Positions 46,198 through 58,376 of a DNA stretch of 64,000 nucleotides are shown here, piece after piece. The notes beneath the pieces are model-generated. The model ran no database searches. It was not told where the DNA came from and worked only from the letters and a program-made list of their open reading frames with translations. Every line of letters begins with the position of its first letter. Within the stretch, counting starts at the first letter, position 1. The stretch spans positions 1,054,001 to 1,118,000 of the forward strand of contig JAPWGK010000010.1 in the NCBI GenBank assembly GCA_029641185.1, given 5' to 3'. The stretch comes from Pseudofabraea citricarpa (Eukaryota > Ascomycota > Leotiomycetes > Helotiales > Dermateaceae). The position numbers and the translations under genes are program-made.

Positions 46198-49100
46198 TTA
46201 CTTCTCCACGGCAGTAGCAGTAGGTTCAGCATCTTTCACCTCTTCCGTCGTGGCAGTGATAGTAGCAGCGGGAGCCTCGACCCCTTTCCCTTCGTCACCC
46301 TCCCCTGCAATATGCCCATCCTTATCCATCTCTTTCGACTCGGCATGCTGGATCTCGACGAGTTCCTCTTCGCCGTCAATCTTGTTATGCGTTACGCCAT
46401 TCCCACTCTCAGTGTCCACCTCTCGCTCAACGTGAACGACCTCTTCATCATCATCGTCATCCTCGAGCGAGGTACGACGCTTAGCCTCTGTGGTTGCCGA
46501 GAGCCTCCTCGATCGGCCCGAGCCTTCATCACCGGGCTCACCTTCACTATCATCACTATGATCATCACTAATACCATTAAAGATCTGTATACCGCGGTTA
46601 GCACCACCACCTTTGTCAAGGTTCCAGTCGCTACGATGACGAGACGCGACGTGCTGCGTTTCTTCTTCTTCCTCCTCGTCATCGTCATCATCGTCGATAT
46701 CGAAGGAGGAGGATGGGGATGACCAAGATCGACCTGGGGCTTTCCCTAGGGAATGCCCTCCGAAAGGCCACATGCTGGGAAATTTGGCACGTCCGAGGCC
46801 AGTGCTGGGGAAAGACAACGCTGGAAGAGAGATACCCACATCGTTGTTTGCTACCACGTCCACCACTTTTGTGTCCTCACCTACCAGTCCTGTACCTGGA
46901 GGTAAGTGACCTTTACCCTCCTGCTCCGCCTCTAGGTCTCCAATAGTAAACTCACCATCGTCATCTTCATCATCATCCTCTTCCGTAGCGAACGGGTTGA
47001 GATCCTTTCGATGCTCAGCTGCTTCAATATCGGCATTGGTTGCTTCGGAGTTCTGCTTTGAGTGCAGCGCTAGTCGTGCTGCTAGTTGGCGACGAGCTCG
47101 AGAAGGTGGGATGTTGAGCGGTGGTGGTGGGACACCAGGAGGTGGTGCCGAGGGAGGCTCGAGATCTGAAGTGGTTGCTACAGTGGTTGACGGTGTTGTG
47201 ATGTAGCGGGAAAACTGGTTCGAGGAGATTTAATGTTAGCTGATGACCTTCTCAAATCACACAGTTGAAGGAAGCACAATAGGGGGCCGAGCTCAGTGGA
47301 GCAGGCATGTACAAAGCGTGCATTCTTCAGCAATAAAGCCTAGTAGAGCTGTTCGAATGTCATATTTGAACTTCTCTGTACTACTGACGAATATCGCCCA
47401 GAAGCCAAAACGAACGTTTAAAACGCCAAAACTCGCCTCCCATGATGATATAAAGTACAGTACAAGAGAGAATTTTAGGATTTTGCTACTGCTGGCGGAC
47501 TCCGCCCTCGGGAAACAAGGGGGTCTCGCGATCAAGCTTCTCCAGATACTCGTAATCGATGTCTTCATCGTCGAAAGTATCGAGGTTGGGGGCTGGAGGA
47601 ACAGAATAAGTTTGACCCACTTCAGCCGCGCCACTATGATTCCTTGACCCTTCTTCTTCATTATCCTCTTCCATTTCATCGTCCTCTTCATCGCTCGAGC
47701 TGCCGAAACCACTAAGCAGAGTGCCAGACGTCAAAGTGAAGCTTCCACCAGTGGTACCGTTCCCGTTTGCGAGGTCGATACTATCAAGTCCGGCTGAACC
47801 GTTAAGACCTGCTTCTTGGAGAGCCGAGGAAGCTCCTCCAAAGTTATTTGCTGCATTGACAGCGTTCATAACTGCTTGTCGTGGCCCAACAGACATGTCT
47901 GGCCTGACTCCGCCGAGAATAGCGTTGTCTCGCTCCCGTGTCTCGGCCAAGGTATACTCCACATAAGTAATCCACTCGCCATTCATCACCTTCTCAAGCA
48001 CCGACTCCGACAGGAGCTCAGGTGGATGTCTTTCGGTGAACTTGACTACCTCCTCAGCGATCAAGGTAAGATGGCCCATGTAGCCAAGGCGCATCTTGCT
48101 TTTGAGCTGTGCTTCATCACTTTTCTTTTGACCATCAACAATACGCATTGTGATGTTTCCAGTATCAAAGAGATCAATCGACAACGATCTGTTGAAACCG
48201 CGGTCCATAGGACCATTAAAAACTTGCTGTACAACGTCATAGACAACATTATGCAAAAAGTTATTCCATGGGAAACGGAAGAAGAAATCCTGTAACATAA
48301 TTAGACTGTTGTCAGGTAGGACAAACACGGGATGCCACTTACTAAAATAGTTGGAACAACTTTGTGCTGCACAAATTGCATCTTGAGAAAGTCCCCAACA
48401 ACAGGGTTTCCGTTTTGTTCCTCTGAGGTCAACTGCGCTGAGTCGTCCGCATTTTCCATAGTCAAGTTGGAGTTATCTCCAGCCTCACCCATGGTGGTAT
48501 CTAAGGCTTCGTTGGTTGGTGTTCCCTCGGCCGACTGTGGAGGGTCAGAAGTCGAAGTGGCCTCAGAAGGCTGTTCAGTTGATGCAGCTGTCTTGGCAAA
48601 CAATGGAGCCGGCTTGTCTTCTGGATGTGGCGACATGCTCTCTGGTTCTTGGAGTTCTGAAAGTTCTGGAGTGGGTGTAGCAGGATCTTCTTCAGAATCT
48701 GCAGCTTCTTTGTGGTGTGAATCTTCAGTAGAATCTTCTGATGACCCAGGTGTATGTTTACTTGAGTCAGCTGTGGATGACTCGCTATCTTCCGAATCTG
48801 GAACGGCAGGCTCGTTGACTGAAGGGGGAGGTGAAGTCATGGCGATGTCTTTCTCGAAATCCATTGCATCTAGATCCTTGGCCAGTTCCTTAGTCGGTGA
48901 CAATGGCAAGACAGCCATATCCGAATCTTCGATGAGGTGTGGTGCAACAAGCTCCGTGTCAGCACCTAGCTTAGGTGAGCTTAATGGTTCGTCCACAAAT
49001 TCCTCGTCGTCTTTATCAACAAATGACAGTGGCGTATTTGGTTTGGGCGTCAAAAGATCCTCATCCGCCTCGAGTTTTTCATCAAAGTCATCCTTAGCAT

Positions 49101-50632
49101 CATCACCCAAATCCGCTGCGTGCGTAACTTCTTCAAATCCATCATCATCAGAAGCGTTCTGGACCTCGAGCTTCCGAGAACCATCTGGAGATCCTAGTCG
49201 AGTTTGTGTAGAGGATTTCATCGTTAAATCATCATCGTGCAAGAGAGATTGGTCGTTGGAAGAAACCCCAAGCTTGCCTTCAGCCTTCAGCCGCTCTCGT
49301 TCAAGATCTCGAGCTCTGACAAACTCCTCACTGCCAACCTCATTCAGCAGACCCATATTACTACAGTGTAGAAGTTCCGCCATAAGTTCACATGTCTTGA
49401 ACCTATCAAACCCAAGAGGTTCAATCTTACCACCAAAAGCGGCACTCAGTTCCTTTCTTTTTATGGTAACTGGACCATCATCACCGCCTCCAATGGTGTG
49501 ATTAGGGCTAAGAATAAGTTCCATGAAATCTGGTACATGCTGAGCAAACATCCGCAGGAGAGTTCCTAAGTAGATTGGATCCCGACTTGAAGGTACTGAG
49601 TTGGCCTCCGCACCCACATCAGGATCATAGTCTGAGTTATTCTTGCGAATAACCTCGATTACTATCCCAACACCAACAGTCAATGGGTTGCCACCCTTCA
49701 ACATATCCGAAATGAGCTTTTCGATGCATTGTTGTGAAACCAGTTGTCGCGTTAACTCATTGGGTCCTATACATGACTGCTCGTTCTGCGAAGCATTTGC
49801 TGATATTGTGATTATGGCTTTCAAGAAGTCGCCTGCGGATGTCTGTGTCGCCCATGAGTGTTCTGACGACAAGAAGGATAGAAGAATTGGCATGAGGTCC
49901 TGGGAGTGCAACCACTATCACCAGATTAGCACAAATCACAAATTTAGTCATCAAAACCCTTACATCAACAATTCCTTGGCCGCCTTCAGCCTTCTCAAGA
50001 CTGATAATCTTCAGTAGCAAATCCATTACCATGGGAGAATCCACATGCTGAAGCATGTCCTTGACCGCTCCATCAAGAGATTTGAAGAGGTCGAGCATTT
50101 CTTCCGTCTTCTTATCCAGCAGAGCTTCGTTAACCTTGGTAAAATAGCTGGCCTGAAGAGGATCCAGCGCTGGAGGCAATTTCAAGAATTCCCAGAATTT
50201 CCGCAATAGGCCTTGGTTCTCCATCAGAGCTTCAGATATCGACCAGTTGTCGGAAGAGAGAACCTCGGCTGAAACGTATGCATAACGATTGCGCTTTTTT
50301 TCTTTCTCGTCCTCCTCGTCGTCATTTATCGATCGTGTAGCAGAGAACGACCTCTGCTTGCCTTTCGATTCTGAATCCTCTGCATTTTCCGCTTCCGTAC
50401 CAATTTCCGACTCTGCAGGTTCAACTGGTTCTGGTTTGGGTGCGACAACGTATTCCAGTAATCTCTCTAGGATCTTATCCTCCCGCAAGTATTCGATGAG
50501 CTTTGAATTATGCTGCTTCAGTTCTTGGATCAGATCACTCTCATCGAGCAGTTCCTCGAGAGTCACATCGGGCTTGTCGAGTATGGTATCAATTGTGGAA
50601 ATGTTGGCATAACCGCCAAACCGCCAGAACAT
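46198..50632 (-). CDS. SIT4-associated protein, SAPS family (Sap185/Sap190-like)
   Basis: Regulatory subunit of the Sit4/PP6 phosphatase, about 1,350 aa. Exons: 50632-49964, 49914-48343, 48289 to about 47501, and 47214-46198. The start MFWRFGGYANISTIDTIL is diagnostic. The SAPS domain includes TLEELLDESDLIQELKQHN, FWEFLKLPPALDPLQASYF, SCIGPNELTRQLVSQQCIE and FFFRFPWNNFLHNVVYDVVQ. The C-terminal half is disordered, with long Asp/Glu tracts and SRARRQLAARLALHSKQN. The last junction is uncertain: the third-exon frame ends in TAG at 47488-47486 and the donor used before it is not a clear consensus. A small missed exon between 47500 and 47214 is possible. An antisense frame over the acidic region is a shadow. 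Confidence 0.88.
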
Positions 50633-52294
50633 CTTGGCTATTTATGTGATAGCACTCGAGAGCCACCGGGGAGACGGTGGAAGAGCGAGATAGGGAACGT
50701 TTTGGCAGACACGAGGCCGAAAGTTGGGCATGCGAGTACAGTAGATCGGGAGTCGCTAAAGAGCCGCAAGCAGATAAATGATGGTTTTCCTCTCCAAGGC
50801 GCCGGGTCGGACGTAAGAAGAGGGTTCGCAGTGAGTCGTCTATATTCGTATCGTGATTCGTAATGAAGGCGTTCTGCTCACCGTGAACCTGGGGCATGAT
50901 CAGTAAGGGTTATCGTTCGGACGGTTGGTTGTGGCTTTAGGGCTGCGGTCGTCACGATGCCTGGAAGGCTCTGACTCTGGCTCTGGAACTCGCGCACAGC
51001 TACCGCAAGAGACAGACGCACGATTGCGCGCGGCGGAGGGATGGGAAACCTACAGAGAATAACCTAGATGGTAAATGTAGTGTACAGCGAGGGCGGTCGC
51101 GGTCGTGTGCCAGGTATTAACAGAGAGCGACAGGTAAGATTTGAGGCTCAAAAAGGTGTGAGCTGGCTACGGTTGGACTAGACCGATCTTTCGAATCCAC
51201 TCAAGGACTGGAAGGGCGGGCTTTTGCTGGTGGTTGGTGGGAAATCCGGGGTATCAAAAATAAAACAAGAAGGGAATAGAAGTACAAGACAGCAGCGATG
51301 AGTCGATGCTGTGTTGAATTGATCTTTTGGGGGGGGGAGTGGGGGGGAGGTAATGTTTGGAGCAGACGGGAGTAGACCAGACGTTGGTTGCACTGAGGTT
51401 TCTCTGTGATATGAGATTCGGGCTGGTTTACCGGGAGTGAAATCTTCCCGCTCAGCTAATCAACATGTCCAATCACTGAAGAGCAGGCCTGGACGCTACG
51501 CTGAAGCCCCTATTGCTTGCTGGAGCTGGGCTGGAGCTGGGCTGGTACCGTATGCCTCGCCCCGACGCTGACTCGGAAACGTGATGCAGGTGCAGGTGCA
51601 GGCAGATACTGTACAGACGGTGAGGGGCAGTGGCCGAGATAGGGAACCTCGAGTCGTGGGAATCATGGGGGAATTATCCACTGCACTATTTTGTTTTTTG
51701 ATTTATTTTGTTTCCATCGTGGTCACGATGCGATATGCTGTTCTGTTCCGTTCTGCCACGACACTCAGTCATGACAGGACAGGACAGGGACATGATGCTG
51801 GCACATGCCAACCTTGGAATGAAACACCCGGCACGTGATGCCTGCTCCGAAAGCCTAACGGAGAAGACAATAGGCTTTAAGCCAATCACACCATCGTCGT
51901 CATCGCCCGCAGGCAGCCTTACAGCATACAGTACCTACCTACAACTACAGCAAGATAGAACAAGCCAAACGGACAACCCGATCTCGAGCCACGGAACAAA
52001 GACAGCCAGCTCCAGTCCTGACACATCTCCTCCCTTCACCAGGTGTCCTACCAACACCCGCAAACCCATCTCCCCGTTGTCCAGTCGTTTCTGTTCCCCG
52101 CCACAGAGGCCATTGCTTGTGCCGTCCAGCTAAGACCGCCTTTACGAGTCAACCAGCGATTCATCGCCTTCGCATGGGAACTGAGAGACTGATAGCAGCG
52201 CAAGGATACTAGTTCTCAGATTCCTCCACACGCTCGAATCGCGCAGTGGTAACGTCGAACACCCTACCCCAGAGATCCCCCATACCTCGACAAG
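50633..52294. other. Divergent intergenic region
   Basis: Shared upstream region of the SAPS gene (-) and VPS60 (+). It has a G-run near 51330, GGAGCTGGGCT direct repeats near 51520-51545, and CAGGTG repeats near 51585-51602. No gene seen. Confidence 0.5.
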
Positions 52295-52984
52295 ATGAAC
52301 CGTCTGTTCGGCGCAAAGAGCTCGGCTCCCAAACCCACGCTGAATTCAGCAATATCAAATGTAGTGGCCTTTGCTCTCTTCACTTCCCCGCCGGCCGCTA
52401 ACATTCCCTAGGTGGACGACCGAGTAGCCAGCATCGATGTCAAGCTAGCGAGTATCAATGCCGAACTGACCACCTACCAAACAAAGCTCTCAAAGATGCG
52501 CGATGGGCCGGGAAAGACCGCCATCAAGCAGAAAGCCCTCAAGGTGCTGCAAAGGCGCAAGATGTACGAGTCGCAACGGGATCAGCTGCAACAGCAATCG
52601 TGGAATATGGAGCAGGCGGGCATGATGCAAGACAATCTGAAGAACGTCATGACAACGGTGGATGCCATGAAGACTACCAACAAGGCCCTCAAACAGCAGT
52701 ATGGCAAGATTGATATCGACAAGATTGAGCGTATGCAGGATGAGATGGCTGATCTTATGGAAGTTGGAAATGAGATCCAGGAGAGTATCAGTAGAAGTTA
52801 TGATATCCCAGAAGACGTTGACGAAGCAGAACTGGACGCTGAGCTGGAGGCTCTCGGTGATGAGATCGAGCTTGAGGGGATGTATGGGGCAGAACAAACA
52901 CCAAGCTTCATGGTCGATGAAGTCCCGCAGTTCATCGACGAGCCACCGCAGAAAGAGGGCGCAGTCAAGGAAGCTGCTGGCTGA
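52295..52984 (+). CDS. VPS60: ESCRT-III-related protein Vps60 (CHMP5)
   Basis: Snf7-family subunit that acts late in multivesicular-body sorting and activates Vps4 through Vta1. 212 aa, two exons (52295-52360, 52412-52984), phase 0, with GCTAAC branch. The start MNRLFGAKSSAPKPTLN and ASIDVKLASINAELTTYQTK match CHMP5. A basic, helical core (LQRRKMYESQRDQLQQQ) precedes the acidic tail (DVDEAELDAELEALGDEIE), and a FMVDEVPQFIDEPP motif near the end fits the Vta1-binding region. Length equals the usual for the family. Confidence 0.92.
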
Positions 52985-53345
52985 AGCCAGTAAGCAGAAA
53001 GCCCAAGAAAATTCTCTCTATGCATAACGGGAGTCTACGGCGTTGAGTTTAAGGTGTTTGTGCGGGTCCTTTTTTTATTCTCTATATTTTGAATTGAAAT
53101 GCTAAGCATTCCAAGCGGCACAGTCATTAAACGTTGATAAGTGCATTTGATAATATGCTTGACTGGATGGAGGTTTCGCTGGCCACTTCCAATGTAGCAA
53201 TCTCTACATCCTGCGCACTCATAATGTGCCTGTTGACATTGAGCCATATGCTTCTAATAAAGCCCAAACTTCCTTTTCCCCATCACGTATGTGTAAACCC
53301 CATTCTCACATCATTATATGCATAACTGGACGACGAATCCCCAAG
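52985..53345. other. Convergent intergenic region
   Basis: 3' flanks of VPS60 (+) and the Zn2Cys6 gene (-). No gene seen. Confidence 0.5.
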
Positions 53346-55164
53346 TCACCGGTGTGTACACACTGCACCCGTCATAATACAATCCGGACAAGCCGTCGAA
53401 GATTCCCAAACCATACCACCCGCGTCATCTACCTGCTGCCGTGGGCCATAGACTTGCTCTGCGGGCCACCTAATATAATCCGCCCAAGGCCCATCCTCGC
53501 CCCCGAGAAAATCCGTCAGGAGCTTTAGCAAGCTCTCGGCGATGCCCTGACACCACCAGAGATATTGGAGCTGCTTGAGAAGCACACAGTAACTTGCGAG
53601 GATAATGAGAGCCTCAGGGACTCGGTCTTCTACCAGCCGCACGAATTCTTCTGGCACTAAAGTCATCCAGGCCATGGTTGCAGCGTGGCGACTAATCGTC
53701 TCGTGAGTTGTGGCTAGGGAGGTTACACGCCTCAGTGCCTTGAGAGAGTCGTCGAGCGTCTTCTTTACAGGCTCGGGGTGGGGGGAGTCTTTCATCGCTT
53801 GCGCAACTGCATCGAAATGTTTTTCTTCATCGGGAAGTAGTGGCATCGGTCCATCTTCATTCAAGCCCTTCCAAGGTCGGAAGAAGGCAGATAATGCACC
53901 GTCTTCGATCCAGGGCCACACGGCTGAGATGATGGCTCGGTTACCGCGGTGCAGCTTCATCCATTGCAAGTGATGAGATTCTGGGTCCTCTGATGGCTGG
54001 GCCCGGAAGAAGATATTCCGTGCCGTAATGGCGTTCTGTGATGCCCAGGTGTGGAAGGTTAGGAGACTGCTGAATGCGAAACATGCATCGCAGTTTTTAC
54101 GGCTCAGCGAGGCGAGTTCGGGTTTGAAGAGGTTTAACTTGAGGTTGTTAGTCATATAGACCTTGGCAAAGTTGCCCAGAAAGATTTCAACTCACTGCCA
54201 TATCATGGTGAGCTGTAGCTGCCACATGGTACTCTTGTTCTAACTGTGGTCTGATATGTGCCATGTGCAGCCCAGAAAGTGCTAAGAGCTCGTGCATCAG
54301 GAATGGGTTCTTGAAAGCCAGTTGAACAATGACCGAATCAAAAACTTCACTGCCACCAGGGTCTTTGCTAAAGGTAAACTGGCTAGTTGATCTCGTCCAG
54401 AAGTGAAACAGCTCAAGATCAAGCATGGTAAATGTTACGGGTAGTACGACAGGTAATGAAGACAGCGAGAGAGATGGGCTGCCATCTAGACTTTGTGGGC
54501 CTGGTGATGAGTAGGAATTTGCGTTCGGGCTTGTATCATTGCTTCCAAAACCTCTCGTGGGATGCGTTTGCAGATAAGAACATTCCGTTCCGTAATGCTC
54601 GCACTTCCTGCAAGTAGGCTTTTCTTCATCGCACTATGTCTTTATCAGCCCCTACGTCTTGATTATGAACAATACAAAATAGCAAATAACCAAAGCGGGG
54701 GAGAGGGTATGGACCAAACTGGAAATAGGTCTGAAGGGCTCTTTTCAATAAGAACAAATTGTGCTTTTGAGCTGAAGTCAAGAACCTCCAAGACAATAAT
54801 TGAGTCCTGAGTAATCACACTCCATCACGCCCCAGAACTCGACAAGCTTTGTCCAAGAGCCAATCAGAGCAAACATAAGACATGAACTATATCTTAGAGG
54901 CGTAGTACAGCGGCTCAAAGGGAACAAAACCCGATCACTTGGCAGCACATGGCAGTCGGTGTTCTACAAGAACAATGCCAATCCTAATAAGCAATGCTGC
55001 TACTTAAACATGGCAAGCTTTTTTGAAATGATGCTGTGCGAAAATGAGAAGAAAAAACAAGTACGTACCTTGACCTTCCGCTGTTTGCACTGCACACAAC
55101 CCGTACGGCTCTTGTGATGAGGCCGGCGAGGTTTGGTCTTCTTCGGTTCAGATTCGGAGTCCAT
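53346..55164 (-). CDS. Zn2Cys6 transcription factor (sterol-uptake-control type)
   Basis: Predicted nuclear DNA-binding factor, 441 aa. Exons: 55164-55069, 54633-54196 and 54137-53346, all phase 0. The binuclear zinc cluster has the exact spacing C23-x2-C26-x6-C33-x6-C40-x2-C43-x6-C50, with RTGCVQCKQRKVK on exon 1 and the rest on exon 2. A 435-nt intron splits the cluster just before the third Cys. The middle homology region (FWTRSTSQFTFS, NPFLMHELLALSGLHMA) is typical of the UPC2-like DUF3468 class. No sterol role can be shown from sequence alone. Confidence 0.9.
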
Positions 55165-56814
55165 GATCTCCACTACTCAATATCTCCTCGATCCTCAGTA
55201 ATGAGGTATTGAACCGCTGGGGCGATACTTTGGAATCAAATAGGAAATACCGCACCAGATGCTGCGGGTAGGGCCACGAATCGTTGCAGGCGCAGCCGAT
55301 CTTGGACCGCTTGGCAAAGAAAATAAGCTCCTCAGATTCGTGCGACCATTCCGAGGGGGGTAGCAAGGCTCGGTGCAATGGATACTTCACGACCTGTTGT
55401 TGCAGATGCAGAAGGAGGTTGAAGAGCAAATGGCAAAAGGTGCTATACGAGATGCGAGCCGAGATGCGAGGCTGCGAGGCTATCTTTAACTCTTCCTAAC
55501 CTCTGGCGAGGCACAGCCCCATGTGGCACCCTGGGAATTCCAATCTATCCGAGGTGTTTCAATTGGCTTGTACCTGATTGAGTTGTGGTCTGTCCCATCC
55601 CTGGCCTGCTCTATCTCGAAGCTTGTTGACTTAAAATTAACATGTCAATGTCACTGTTCTGTTCTCCTTCGTTCTCTGTCCTTCGCGAAGCATATGCTCC
55701 ACTTGGTAGATTTTGGAGGCCTTCACTGTGACAGGAAGGAGCCTCTTTCTCAAAGCTTGACCCAAGAGTTTCTTCCTTCATTGACAATCCTATGTATCAG
55801 GAAATTCATTGGCTGGCCAGATTACTTTTTAACAATTTTTGATACCAAAGTCAAGTGCCTTAAAAGCCAAATATGTCATGCTTTTAGGTTACTTAACGAC
55901 ATGTCTGTTCGAGAAGTTCTAAATACATAAAACTCCCTTCTCAACTGAGTAGAGCCTATTTTTATTCGTCCTTACAACGCCGTTGAGACTAAGAGATCTA
56001 ACGATCCCAATTTGATTCATGCCTCAAACTTCCGAAAATTGGCAAGCACTGGTTATGATTTGGGTTTTATTTTACTTGGGAGGGAAGAGGCAAGAACAGT
56101 CCCATCTAGAACATGTCAGATAATACCTTAATATGGTATTTTTATAGTGCTTCTGGATAACAGCCAGCTAGAGTGACGTAAAAGAAATATCTTGCCGTAT
56201 GGCTAGTACATAACTTTCGTTCTTTTCTCTTCAACTTGTGATGCTTAAGGCTTTGAAAGTCGGGACCTCTCGTTCTCAAGACCTGAGATATACACAGTCG
56301 GTTAAAAACTACCCTATAGCTTTCAACTTGGAATAGAGGCTCAAAAAAAGTCCCATTACTTTCTCCTCACTATGTCCACGTGAGGTTGAAGAAAAAGAAC
56401 AAGAGGTAAGTAGGTAGATAAAAGCTAAAAGGTACGCAGATTCATACCGCCACGTGACCAGAGACGAAACCGGTGGTTATTGAACCCACGATCATAAAGC
56501 CAAATTACTTCTCCAAGGGCAATCGCATAGACCTATATTCTAAATACTCAAACTGCATAATCTATTTTCTCCGTTGCGTTTTCAAAGCCAGAAGTTCAAC
56601 AAAGTAGATTGATGGAGTACTTGTCGGAGCGTCCGACGATGATTAAGACCTTAAACCCCACCTTCCTTCTTTACCTTTACTTCGTCTTTACTTCGTCCTC
56701 ACATCTCGCACGATCTAGAAGGGAAAAAGAAAAAATAAACCTTCTCCGCAATCTTCAGTTTCGTTTTACTCTTTTCACTCCAAATAAACACAGCTCTCTT
56801 CTCTGCGAACAAAA
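55165..56814. other. Divergent intergenic region
   Basis: Between the zinc-cluster gene (-) and the SDR gene (+). Only frames without motifs. Two CACGTG-containing sites (ACGTGAGG near 56390 and CACGTGACC near 56452) may be bHLH-type sites. Confidence 0.4.
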
Positions 56815-58270
56815 ATGTCAGCCGCTATCTCTGACCTATTCTCTGTAAAGGGAAGCGTGGCACTAGTCACTGGAGGAACGAGTGGGATTGGGTTGATGAT
56901 TGCCAAAGTTTGTTTACTTTTTTCCTTCAGTAGTATTTTATTCTTCTATTTCTTTTAGAGGAGAAGGGAAGATAAGACGTTAAGCTAGTTCAGTAACGCT
57001 AACGAAAGAAATTAGGGGCTCGTGAGCAATGGAGCAAAAGTGTATATCTGTGGATTAAAAACAGATCCGATAGAAGCTGTTCAGGAGGAGCTATGTGAGC
57101 TGGGGAAGGAGAGCGGTGGAGTTGCTTGTGCGTAAGTTATTTTTTTGTTTTACCTTTTTCGAGGTGCAATATTTGGGTTTTATTGGTTCTTGTTTAATCG
57201 AGGTATGATCTGGATTTGAGTCTGGGTTTATTATGAGATGAAAAGAAGGATTTCCAGTGAGATCTCTCGAGTGATTGCATGTCTATTTATTGAGAGGAAA
57301 TTGGAAGCCAAAAGAATTTAGAGTGAAGTTCCGATCTGCTATAAGAGATCCTTTTGAGCTGTCAGAAAGCGCTGGCAAGAATTAAGTGATAAATGAGGCT
57401 CAAGTGAGTCCTTACAGAAGATATACATATCTATCTTGTCTTTTGAACTTTTTTGTTTTCAAACCAGGGACTTTTATTTCACAGAAAACATCTCACGTCA
57501 GAACCCCTAACATCCTTCAAGTTTCTCCTGCGACCTCACCTCGAAAGAAGGAATCCAGCAAGTCGCAACCATAATCCGCAGCACCGAGAAGCATCTGGAC
57601 ATCCTAATATCCAATGCCGGGATCCGACGCGATCCACCGATCTCATGCGACGTTCTCACTGCTTCTCTTACTGAACTACAAACCTCACTCTGGTCCTCCG
57701 AGTACGATGACTGGACCCGTTCCTTTCAAGTAAATGTCATGGCGCACTACTTCCTATCTGTCACGCTGCTAGATCTATTAGCAGCTGCAGGCGATAGAGA
57801 CATGGAAGATGGAAGTAAAGGGCGCGATCACGGCAGAGGAGTTGTTATTGTAACGAGCAGCATAGCCAGTTTGCATAATGCGACGAATGTGGATATGATG
57901 AGTTATGCGTCGACGAAGGCCGCAACAGATCATCTGATTGCGCTGTTGGCAAGCAAATTCGCGAGGTGGTATGTGAGAGTTTGTGGGATTAATCCCGGCT
58001 GTAAGTCCTCCTTTTACCTTTTCAAGATGAAGTATGTAGGTTCTGATTCCAGATTCAGTTGTGCCTTCGGCTATGAACCCGATGGGGACGGGGTCTGGTG
58101 CCGATATCTTCGGTGATCTTGTACAGAAAGTACCTGCTAAAAGAGCTGGTGGCTTGGCAGATATGGCTGGTGTAGTTTTATTCCTTTGCTCGAAAGCTGG
58201 TGCATATATTGATGGAAGAAGTGTAGTTGTGGATGGGGGACGGACTTTGTTTGCCAATGGGCAAGTCTGA
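56815..58270 (+). CDS. Short-chain dehydrogenase/reductase
   Basis: Classical NAD(P)-dependent SDR, 301 aa, probably cytosolic. Exons: 56815-56907, 57016-57131, 57522-58000 and 58053-58270. Phases agree, including a 390-nt second intron that ends CTTCAAG after a CTAAC branch and restores FSCDLTSKEG. The cofactor motif TGGTSGIG is at about 20-27, SNAG is present, TSS at the catalytic serine, YASTK for the Tyr/Lys pair, and VVVDGGRTL at the end, as in the family. Inserted sequence after SNAG (about 25 residues) is a fungal feature. Substrate unknown. Confidence 0.85.
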
Positions 58271-58376
58271 CGAGAATCATCGTTCCATATAAATTACACC
58301 TGCCTGTCTTGCAGAATTGATGTTTCATCATGAGCGTTTGAGTAATTGAAGCAAATCTTTACATTGAGAAATTCCA

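Noticed and set aside
46312..46722. Plus-strand frame opposite the SAPS C-terminus
   Set aside because: It is the antisense of Asp/Glu tracts, giving Ile/Val-rich nonsense.
48332..49501. 389-codon plus-strand frame
   Set aside because: It is antisense to the SAPS coding exon, made of Ser-rich low-complexity from the reverse of an acidic region, with no motif.
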